In this document: positions 42,401 to 54,400 of the stretch, piece by piece
Layout: each line of letters begins with the position of its first letter
How positions within the stretch are numbered: position 1 is the first letter of the stretch
Assembly (NCBI GenBank): GCA_963580285.1
Contig: OY757013.1
Span: forward strand, 130,941,027 to 131,005,026
Reading direction: 5' to 3'
Source of the DNA: Lucinisca nassula
Lineage: Eukaryota; Mollusca; Bivalvia; Lucinida; Lucinidae
Length of the DNA stretch: 64,000 bases
The notes under the pieces: generated by a model
What the model saw: the letters and a program-made list of their open reading frames with translations, nothing else
What the model was told of the DNA's origin: nothing
The model's database searches: none
Made by a program: the position numbers and the translations under genes

Positions 42401-45400
42401 AACAGAGCAGGCCCAGATCTGACGCCGCAGAATGCGGTGTCTGATCAGGGCCTATACTATTTGCAAAAAGTTCAGCTATTTTCCAAGATAAGACAACCTG
42501 TCACCCAAAATTTCGAAATGAACTCCTGCCATATATAAGGAGGAAGATTCCATTTTGGTACAAAAAGGGTTAAAGTCAAGATTTTATTGCCAGTGAAGTA
42601 TGAAAGTTTCAATAGGGTTGTCAAGGATGGTCTCCTGACTTTATGTACCAGTGGTCATATCATTTTTAAGCCCCCGCCCATTGGGGCATGAAGAAATAGA
42701 TGGGCTGCATGAATGATGTTTCCAAGCAGAGTTGAAACCGACTGCCCATGAGTACTTATAACCCGCTCAGAGCATCTAAGCCTGCCCAGGCAGAGCGGTG
42801 CGAAACGGATTGTCTTTGCTTATAAACCCTATTGGTTTCATTGGGTGACAGGGCTTGAGATGCCATTCCATCTCAATATCGGGTAAAAGTCCCACAAAAT
42901 TGGAAACAAGCTCGACAAAATGACATATACAGTGTTGACGGGGATGATAAACCTCAAATCAAACAAACAATCATTTTTATATAGAGGATCTTACATTAGT
43001 TTTCATGTATTATTGAATTTATTTAACTGGTTGAGGAAAAGGAATAAAATGCAAGGCTTCAAGTAATATTATGAGCATGAATGCAAGATTCTATTTATCA
43101 TATGACCTTTAAAATGCATTTTGTTCACGACTGTTTTACAAAAATGTCAATATTCCGCCATTAGTAAACGCGACATCATTAAGGACGTCGTACATGTAAC
43201 GTTACAGGGCGTGTCCACCTAATCTGCATGTTTAATCCACTAGTGGATTACAATGTTTATTATATGGAGTTATTACATTTTCAGAAGTGAAATCATATGA
43301 TAAAACAAGATGTTATCCACTACATAACAAGGACATTACCCCGTTATGTGGTAAGAATATAAGAATATATTACCTGATAGTTTACTTTTAGCAATATCAT
43401 TTTCAAACTTTTGTTTGTTTAATTCTGCCATTTCAGCATCAAACTTTGTCTTCCAGGCGAGAAAGTTTTCTATCGTACATCTCGTTCCTTCAAACTTTTT
43501 CTGAAACATACACAAAATAGTTATTTACACAGCACTGGTGGGTTGATTGTCTCTTGAGTGTAGGCTGGACTCTAAGAATCTTATATGGGTGTGAGGGGTG
43601 GATGGAAAAATCTGTCCCGAGGGACACTGTCTGGCATCATGAGGCTTGTCGAGTGATGCCAGACAGTGATCCCGAGGGACGGATTTTTCTATCCACCCCT
43701 CACACCCATATTGGGTTCTTTTTCTTGCATACCTTCCATTTCTTAGCGCGGATTTTTAATGCTGCAGTCACTTCGGTTACCAACGTCCGCCATATTGTGT
43801 TGACACTGCAGGAATATTTAGTGACGTCACATAACGGGCTGTGACGTCAACCTTAACGACAGTGCATACGAGGTTGTATTCAACCAGTGCATTTGTCAAA
43901 CACGGATTATATTCGATTTGGGGTCGGAACACCAGGGTCAGAACATAATTTATATCCCAGGGTAAAATTGCGGATTTCCTTGTCTGGTGTGCAAGAAAAA
44001 ATGGTCTTGAACATTTGCCAAATCAGTTCAATATTGTAACAGACTTTACGCTACCTGGGCAATGCCCAGCAGGCATCGTATATTTTCATTGTGCTCCTTA
44101 TTAACCCATTGCCACAGAATGCGGTGTCTGATCAGGGCCTGCACTATTTGCTGACAGAATTTTTCATCAAAAACAGAATAAAACCAAAAACAAGAGCTGT
44201 CACTAGGTGACCAATGACCCCCGTGGGAGCCAATTTCTGAGTTTTTGAAAAATTTCAAGGGGAGATAATTCAGCCAAAAATGACAACAGAGTTATGGCCC
44301 TTGGTCAGAATGTAGCTCTTGTCATGGTGAATAAGTGTGTGAAGTTTAATGGGGCTAGGTCAAATACTTTTGAAGTTATGATCAAGGTTAAAGTTTTTGT
44401 GATGGACAGACAGACAAACAAAAAGACAGGGACAGACAAACAAACAAACAGGGCAAATACTATATAGCCCCCAAATTAAAGATTCTCACATTTTTACTTG
44501 ATTGGTTAATGATAATCAAAGAGTGTAGTGCTAAGAATAGCGTCATAGATCCAGATAAGAGGAAGTACCCACATACTATTTTTTCTTATTTCTGCATGAA
44601 AACATGTTGTGGGTACTCATCAGAAGTGCCTTTCCGAGGAACTTCTAATGAGTACCCACAATATGATTTCTGCACAAACACATGTTGTTGGTACTCATTA
44701 GAAGTGTCTTGCCGAGGCACTTTTAATGAGTACCCACAACATGTTTTTGGGCACTGCTATAATTATTTGAACAAATGCTATGTGGGCATATTTAACCCAT
44801 AAGATGCCAAGAAAAACTACATCTGAAAATGTCGTCTGCTGAACTTTTTAAAAATATTTTTGCATACAGGCAAACAGTGTGGGCCCAGATCAGACTGCTC
44901 CTACAGGAGCAGTCTGATCTGGGTCCACACTATTTGCAAAATATTACTTTTAAGGCAACCGGCAGACGGCAAAGCAGACGACAATAATCGTGATTGGCAT
45001 TTTATGGTTTAACTTCATTGGTCAGAGTGATAATCACATGAGTAATTGCAGTGAGTCTTCTGAATCAAATAACTTTGGAACGCTTGATAAAAATCAACCC
45101 AAAATACTGTCAGGATGATCCTTTTTCTCAAAATATTTTTTTTTTTTGCAGGAAGAAAGAAGTTGTTGACTCAATATCCTTAACTTTCCTTAGTTTAACC
45201 CTTAAGACTCCGAAAAAAATACATCTGAAAATGTTGTTTGCTTATGTCGTCTGCTGAATTTTTTTGCAAACTTTTTAAAAATATTTTTGTATACAGGCAA
45301 ACAGTGTGGGCCCAGATCAGACTGCTCCTACAGGAACAGTCTGATCTGGGTCCACACTGTTTGCAAAAAATTACTGTTAAGGTAACTGGCAGACGGCAAA

Positions 45401-48400
45401 GCAGACGACAATAATCGTGATTGACATTTTATGGTTTAACTTCATTGGTCAGAGTGATTATCACATGAATAATTGCAGTGAGTCTTCTGAATCACATAAC
45501 TTTGGAACGCTTGATGAAAATTAACCCAAAAAACTGTCAGTGTGATCCTTTTTCTATAAATATTTTTTTTTTGCAGGAAGAAAGATATTGTTGGCTCAAT
45601 ATCCTTCACTTTCCTTAGTTTAACCCTTAAGACTCCGAGAAAAACTACATCTGAAAATGTTGTCTGCTTATGTCGTCTGCTGAACTTTTAAAAAATATTT
45701 TTGTAAACAGGCAAACAGTGTGGGCCAGGATCAGACTGCTCCTACAGGAGCAGTCTGATCTGGGTCCACAATGTTTGTAAAAAAATTACTTTTAAGGTAA
45801 CCGGCAGACGGCAAAGCAGACGAGGATAATCATGATTGGCATTTTATGGTTTAACTTCATTGGTCAGAGTGATAATCACATGAACAATTGCAGTGAGTCT
45901 TCTGAATCACATAACTTTGGAACGCTTGATAAAAATCAACCCAAAAAACTGTCAGTGTGATCCTTTTTCTCAAAATATTTTTTTTTTTTTTTTTTTGCAG
46001 GAAGAAAGTTATTGTTGGCTCAATATCCTTAACTTTCCTTAGTTTAACCCTTAAGACTCCGAGAAAAACTACATCTGAAAATGTTGTCTGCTTATGTCGT
46101 CTGCTGAATTTTTTTGCAAACTTTTCAAAAAAAAATTTTTGTATACAGGCAAACAGTGTGGGCCCAGATCAGACTGCTTCTGTAGGAGCAGTCTGATCTG
46201 GGTCCACACTATTTGCAAAATATTACTTTTAAGGCAACCGGCAGACGGCAAAGCAGACGACAATAATCATGATTGGCATTTTATGGTTTAACTTCATTGG
46301 TCAGAGTGATAATCACATGAATAATTGCAGTGAGTCTTCTGAATCACATAACTTTGGAACGCTTGATGAAAATCAACCCAAAATACTGTCAGTGTGATCC
46401 TTTGTCTCAAAATATTTTTTTTTTTTTTTTTTGCAGGAAGAAAGTTATTGTTGGCTCACTATCCTTAACTTGCCTTAGTTTAACCCTTAAGACTCCGAGA
46501 AAAACTACATCTGAAAATGTTGTCTGCTTATGTCGTCTGCTGAATTTTTTTGCCAACTTTTAAAAAAAATATTTTTGTACACAGGCAAACAGTGTGGGCC
46601 CAGATCAGACTGCTCCTACAGGAGCAGTCTGATCTGGGTCCACACTGTTTGCAAAATATTACTTTTAAGGCAACCTGCAGACGGTAAAGCAGACGACAAT
46701 AATCTTGATTGGTGGCATTTTATGGTTTAACTTCATTGGTCAGATTGATAATCTCATGAGTAATTGCAGAGTCTTCTGAATCACATAACTTTGGAACACT
46801 TGATGAAAATCAACCCAAAAAACTGTCAGTGCGATCCTTTTTCTCAAAATATTTTTTTTTTTTTTTTTTTTTGCAGGAAGAAAGTTATTGTTGGCTCAAC
46901 AGCCTTAACTTTCCTTAGTTTAACCCTTCAGACTCCGAGAAAAACTACATCTGAAAATGTTGTATGCTTGTGTCGTCTGCTTAATTTTTTTGCAAACTTT
47001 TTAAAGATATTTTTGTATACAGGTAAACAGTGTGGGCCCAGATCAGACTGCTCCTACATGAGCAGTCTGATCTGGGTCCACACTGTTTGGCAAAAATTAC
47101 TGTTAAGGTAACTGGCAGACGGCAAAGCAGACGACAATAATCGTGATTGGTATTTTATGGTTTAACTTCATTGGTCAGAGTGATTGTCACATGAACAATT
47201 GCAGTGAGTCTTCTGAATCACATAACTTTGGAACAATTGATGAAAATCAAACAAAAAACTGTCAGGGTGGTCCTGTTTCTCAAAATATTTTTTCAAGGAT
47301 GAAAAGTATTGTTGGCTCAATATCCTTAACTCATTTTGATCCGGAAACCCCAAAACGGGTAATTGGCAAACAGTGCAGGCCCAGATCAGACGTCGCAGAA
47401 CGTGGTGTCTGATCATGGCCTACACTGTTTGCAAAAAGTTCAGCCATTTTCCAAATTAAATTTTGACAAAAACACAACCTGTCACCCCTAAATTTTGAAA
47501 TGGACTCCTGCTATATATAAGGAGGAAGATTCCATTTGGTACAAAAAGGGTTAAGTTTCCTTAGTTTAACTCTTATCCTGCTGAAAATAAAAATAGCCAT
47601 CAGAGGAGATGGCAAATCCCCTGACCAAAAGCCAATATGGCCTTCAGAAGATTGTTCACAAATAGAAAGTGCACCAGAATTAAACCAGCAATATATCACA
47701 AAAGTATTGCAGTTATAGCCATCACAAGATTATACTGTCAGGAAAGGTAACTAAACCAGAGGCCCATGGGCCACGATGCTCACCAGAGCTCAGGCGGGCA
47801 CTGCCCACTGGCAGCCATGTATGGTTTTAATTTATTGATTATAAAGTCTCCCAAATGAATCCCCATTCCATGTCGACTCTGTATCTGAAATATTAGGCCT
47901 TTTATGAAGTGTAGGGGTGGGAGATGACCCAACAGAGCCCAATTTGATATCATTGAATGCATCTTATCATAAGGAACAAGAAAATATATGGTTTATGGGT
48001 GGGGGTCTCAACGGTTTCTGAGATATTGGGCCTTTTATGAAGTGGAGGGGGTGGGGAATGGCCCGGGCACATCCCAAGAGACCCCCAGGTTGGTGTCTCT
48101 GAATGCGTTTTATCATAAGAAACAAGAATATGTATGGTTTAGGGGTGGGAATCTGATAGATTTCTGAGATTTATCGCCTTTTAGGAAGTGGCAGGGTGGG
48201 ACATGCCCCCGGCACACCCCTGAAGACCTCTAGGTTGGAATCATTGAATGTGTCTTATCATAAAGAACAAGAATATATATGGATAAAGGGTGGGGATCTG
48301 AATGGTTCATGAGAATTTGGGCCTTTTATGGAGTGGTGGGATTGGGACATGGCCCGGACACATCCCTGAGGACCCCCAGGTTGGTGTCACTGAATGCATC

Positions 48401-51400
48401 TTATCATAAGAAACAAGAATATATATGGTTTTGGGGTGGGAATCTGAAAGGTTTCTGAGATATATCGCTTCTATGAAGTGGAGGGGTGGGGCAATGGCGC
48501 ATCCCGGGAGAACCTAGGTTGGTATCCCTGAATGCGTCTTATCATCAGAAACAAGAATATTATATGGTTTGGGGGTTGCAATCTGAATGGTTTCTGAGAA
48601 ATTGGGCCTTTTTTGAAGTTGAGGGGATGGGGCTTGGTCCGGGCACTTCCCAGGGGACCCCCAGGTTGGTGTCACTGAATGCGTCTTATCATAAGAAACA
48701 AGAATATATATGGTTTTGGGGTGGGGATCTGACTGGTTTCTGAGATATATGGCCTTTTATGAAGTGGAGGGGGTGGGGCAGGGCCTTGGCCCATCCCAGG
48801 GGGCCCCCAAGTTGGTGTCATTGAATGTGTCTTATCATAAGGAACAATAATATATACGGTTTAGGGGTGGGGATCTGTTAGGTTTCCAAGATGTTGGGCC
48901 TTTTATGAAGTCGAGGGGGGTGGGGCAAGGCCACCGCGCATCCCAGGGGCCCATAGGTTGGTGTTAATGAATGCATCTTATCATAAATAACAAGAATATA
49001 TATGGTTTAGGGGTGGGGGTCTAAAAGGTTTCTGAGATATATGGCCTTTTATGTAGTGGAGGGGGTGGGGCATGGCTCCGGCACATCCCGGGGCCCCCAA
49101 GTTAGTGTAACTGAATGTGTCTTATCAAAAGGAACAAGAATATATATGGTTAAGGGGTGGGGATCTGTAAGGTTTCCGAGATATTGGGCCTTTTATGAAG
49201 TGGAGGGGGTGGGGCAAGGCCCCAGCGCATCTGAGGGGCCCCAAGGTTGGTGTCAATGAATGTGTCTTATCATAAGGAACAATAATATATATGGTTTAGG
49301 GGTGGGGATCTGTAAGGTTTTGGAGTTATGGCCATCACAAGGTTATATTGTCAGAGGAGATAATTCAAAAACCAGGGCACCCAGAGTCATGGTTCTTGAA
49401 TGTGACACACCTGCTTAATCTCATGTACAACTGTACCAAGTACCATCAATATATCTCAAAGAGTATTGGAGATGTGGCCATCACAAGGTAGTGATTCTAT
49501 ATTATTGGAAGGGGAGATAACTCAAAAACCATGACAACAAGAGTTGTGGTTCTTGTGCATGACACGCTGTCTCAGCCTTGTGAACAACTGTGCCAGGTAC
49601 CATCAACATATCTCCAAGGGTATTGGAGTTATGGCCATCACAAAGTAGTCATTCTATTTAAAGGGGGATAACTCAAAAAGTATGGCATCCAGAGTTCTGG
49701 TTCTTGCGCATGACACGCCGTCTCAGCCTTGTGAACAATTGTGCCAAGAACTATCAATGAATCTCAAAGGGTATAGGAGTTATGGCCATCACAAGGTTGC
49801 GTCTACGGACGGATGGACGGACAGACGGACGGACGGACGGACGCCAGGCTGATCGCTATATCCCCCAAACCTATTCGGTCGGGGGATAAAAATAATAATT
49901 TGGACAAACCCATTTCTGACTCTCCACCAATCAAATTGCTTGAAAAAATGTACATGTATCTGTTCAATTCACAAACTGCATGCAAAAGTAGATATGATCA
50001 GATGGCTTCACTTCTTCAGAAGCCATCAGATCTGGATTTACACCGTTTGTAATGGCAGTGGTTGTCTTGTTCAGTGGGATTAGGATTAAGCATGTTTATA
50101 ACTGCAGCTGACCCTTACACTGCATATTAAAATGTGTCATGATGCCAAAGCAAATGCCTATATCGACATAAACAGGATCCGCACCAAAAGCAATGTCCCT
50201 CACCCCTTGGTGGGGGACATAAGGTAAAACAAAGAAGTCAAGGTAAACTGTACGGAATTCTTGGTTTTTTAAGTGTTCAGCCACAGTTTTGTTGTCGCTT
50301 TCTTCCAGCACATCTTGCAAATAGTACATAACAGGGTGGGATAAAAAAAGGTGTTTTTTGTTGATTTGAGGTTTAACGTCCCCGTCAACACTGTAAAGGT
50401 CATTCTGAAGATGTTGCTTTCAATTTTGTAGGACTTTTACCCTACATTGAGATGAAATGACATCTCAATGAAACCAATAGGGTTTATAAGTATGGACTGA
50501 CCGACTTGCACCACTTTGCCTGGGCAGGCTTAGATCCTCTAAGCGGTTTACCAGTACTCATGTGTGGGTCGGTTTCAGCTCTGCGTGGAAGCATCATGCA
50601 GCCCATATATTTCTTCAAGCACCGATGTGCGCGGGTAGCAAAAAAAGGTGAGATAAACAGGGCAAGATAAGAATTTCTATAGTAACCTAGGAAAATGTTG
50701 GATATTCTTAACTAATTATCTGGTATGCAATAATATAAGTGCCCCATGGAAGATTATCTTCACTTATATGCTGAATGTAGTCACCCTCGTAAAATAAAGT
50801 CTTCACTAATCATTACTAAAGCATGCCTATACAATTTTGACCCCCTTGAACCCCACTGTGGTTTACAGGGGTAAACCTTATTTTTCTTACTTCTGCTCTA
50901 AAATATAGATCGTGGATACTCGTTAGAACCGCCTCGGTTCTAATGAGTACCCATAATCTATATTTTGAGCAGAAATAAGAAAAATGTCACAATTTTTCAT
51001 CTTAAAAATTTCGATTTTTCGGAGGTAAAGTTTACAATTTATTTGTATAGGCATGTCTTTGAAATGAAATTATCTTACATGTTCAGCCTCTTCCTCCTCT
51101 TTCAGTTTTCTCTCCACCTCCTCTATCTTTCTCTTCTTTGCATCATCCACCAAACAGGAGAGTTTCTCCTGAACTGCTGAGACTAGTGTGAACACCATTA
51201 CCATACCCAAGTTCTCCTGAGCCTAGAAACAGTAAACTTCTATCTCTGTCTTAATCCATTATACAAGGCCCCGCCCATCAGGACTTGAAGAAATATATTG
51301 GCTGCATGATGCTTCCATGCAGAGCTGAAAATGACCCCCACAGGAGTACTGGTAAACAGCTTAGAGGATCTAAGCCTGCCCAGGCAAAGCGGTGCGAGTC

Positions 51401-54400
51401 AGACCGTCCATGCTTATAGACCCTATTGGTTTCATTGGGCAACAGGGCTTGAGATATCATTTCATCTTAATGTTGGGTAAAAGTCCCATAAAATTGGAAG
51501 CAACGTCTCCAAAATGACCTATACAGTGTGGACAGGGACGTTAAACCTCAAATCAAACAAACAAACAAACCCATTGTATACTAGTGGACTTTTCCACTGC
51601 TATATGTTGGACAAGTCCATTTGTCATATAAGGCGTGACAGGCCTATTCTTTCATTCTTATTCCATTTTTGACGGAAAATTCTGCTAGTAAATAGTGCAG
51701 GCCCTGATCAGACACCGCGTTCTGGGGTGTCTGATCTGGGCCTGCACTGTTTGCCAAGGTACCCCTTATGGGGTTTCCCGCATACAAGGGGTTAAAAGTG
51801 TGGATACTATAATAATAATTATAACATAATTACTGGGGTCCAAAACAGAAATCATGGTAGTTAACCTTTAACGAACTCAGAAAAACTGCATCTGAAAATG
51901 TTGTCTGTTTATGTCGCTTGCTGAATCTTCCTGCAAACTTTTTAAAAATGTTTTTGTATACAGGCAAACAGTGTGGACCCAGATGAGACTTCTCCTAGAG
52001 GAGCAGTCTGATCTCTAGGAGCAGTCTGATCTGGGTCCACACTGCAGCTTGCAGCAATGACTTTTAAAGTAACTGGCACATGACAAAGCAGAGGACAATT
52101 GTTGTGATTCGTATTTTATGGGTAAAACAACCATATTATATCATTACAAAAATGAATAGATAATAACGGTTCTCCATGGCCTATGTCAAGAGCACTGCCT
52201 CTTTAACATTAGGTTAAATATTGGGTTCAAGCCTCACATGGGTCACATGTGGGATGCAAAGTTCTGCAAATCCTGCCTAAATCACACCTTCAGGCTCATG
52301 CATTATGTAACACCTTGCTGAGAGATGTTACTCACTGCCTATCATTAGTTCGAGTTTTGTTTTATGCAGTCAATTCTTTTTATACCGACAGTCGATATAA
52401 AAATAAAACTTGTTATAACAACAATTAGAATGGTACAAACCCTTAGATCCAGATAAGACGAATTCTATAAATGATATATTTTATCAGTTACCCTCTATAG
52501 ATATTAATCACATTGTAATACAGTGACCTGATAAAGATATGCTATCTTGGGACAAGTGAGCTTTATCAGGTCAACCTGACATTGCACTTCTATGAATGAA
52601 CCGGCCTATTAGGGGTTAATTGTTTTTATTACTGGAAAAGTTGGAATCATTACTGAAAAAACAAGATGTGTTTGTGAAACACTGATGCCCCCGGACAGCG
52701 CCAATGTTAATGTTTTTAAAAATTTTGAAAAAAATAGGTCAAAGGTCAAGTTCAAGGTCACAAGATCAAAAATTATGGTACCACTGGAAAGGTCTTGTGA
52801 TAAGGTATACACATGTGAAATATGAAAGCTCTATCTATTACCATTCAAAAGTTATGCCCAATGTTAAAGTTTTTGCAGACGGACAAACGGACAAACAGAC
52901 GGACAGACCAAAAACTATATGCCCCCGAATCTCTTAGATTCCGGGGGCATAAAAAATTATGGTCAGGTGATACTAAATATACTGACCAATTATTGCTCAC
53001 CGGAATGTTGGGACGCACTGAGGACAATCGGTAACTGATTGTAAATTGCCAATTTAAGAGTGTACATACAGGGGATAAACTGATAAATAAAATACCTGGG
53101 GCCAGTTGTTCAAAACTAACGACGTCGTTACTTAACGTATCGTTAAACTTAATTTAATATGGGAAATATGCTAAAATTTTTGCTGTAAAAATGTGAGCAG
53201 CTTTTGCGGATGCAAAAGCTGCTCACATTTTTTCAGCAAAAATAGCAAAAGTTTAGATACTGTACTTGCCAGAACAGTTAACAATTTGACCACTAACGAG
53301 CTCGTTAAGTTAATGAGGCTTTGAACAACTAGACCCAGATTTGTGTCATTTGATATCAAGTTTATCAGGCTCACCTTTGAGAATGCTTCTGAAGAAAAGC
53401 TGTAATTTGCATAGCCCAAGATAAGGTTGGGGGATCCACATATTTTTTCTTATTTCTGCATAAAAACGTATGTTGTGGGTACTCATTAGAAGCATCTCAC
53501 CAAGGCCCTTCTAATGAGTACCCATAATGTGTTTTTTGTGCAGTAAAAAGAAAAATATCAGTACTTTTCGCATGAAAAAGTGATATATCTGGAGTGAGTG
53601 AGTGTTTGAGTTTTACGTCTCACCAACATCATAGGTCATACGGAGATGGGACCTTGGTTTAAAGACTCATCTGAAAGTCTGGAGAAGCCTGGGGTCGATC
53701 CTGCGACCCCTGGTTTACAAGGCGAGAAGCATAAGCACTACACCCCGGAGGCTTCTGGTGATATATATCTGGAGCTATGACTTTGAGTCAGCACAAGACA
53801 AAACCTACAATACAGCTTGTGTGACCAGCAGAGACTAAGATCATCAGCCTGGATATCCCCCCAGTTTGACCAGAAGTTATGTTTATCTTTCTTGGCATAA
53901 CCCAGAGGCTGTACATAGCTCATGTGACCAGCAAAGACTGATCAGACCAGCGCAAAGGCACATGCCAACCTGAGTCTGTGCTTCTTGCCAAGAAAACACT
54001 TGTACATTCTACAGTTTTCAGTTACAAGTTCTGTTCTTCGATTCTATCCCAAGAATAACCTATTTATAGAACTATTTAACTGCCCCTGCCCATAGGGGCT
54101 TGAAGAAATATATGGGCTGCATGATGCTTCCACGCAGAGCTGAATCCGGCCCGCACACTAGTACTGGTAAACCGCTTAGAGGATCTAAGCCTGTCCAGGA
54201 ACAGCGGTGCGAGGCGGACCGTCCATGCTAATAAACCCTATTGGTTTCATTGGGCGACAGGGCTTGAGATGTCATTTCATCTCAATGTCGGGTAAAAGTC
54301 CCACAAAATTGGAAGCAACGTCTCCAAAATGACCTTTACAGTGTTAACGGGGACGCTAAACCTCAAATCAAACAAAAGCTTGTGTTAAGTGAATGTGTGG

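Noticed and set aside
43554..43844. A 96-residue frame and its twin at 55532-55813
   Set aside because: Both lie in MITE-F, read opposite arms of the hairpin and have no start context or family resemblance.
46420..46445. Poly-T plus TTGCAG as real splice acceptors
   Set aside because: They look like good acceptors on the plus strand in all spacers, but no exon or donor follows and RWDD1 is on the other strand.
45060..47100. Recurrent CRKKVIVGSISLTFLSLTL-type frames
   Set aside because: They are the spacer of the MITE-M array translated repeatedly; lengths vary with the poly-T tract and stops are frequent.
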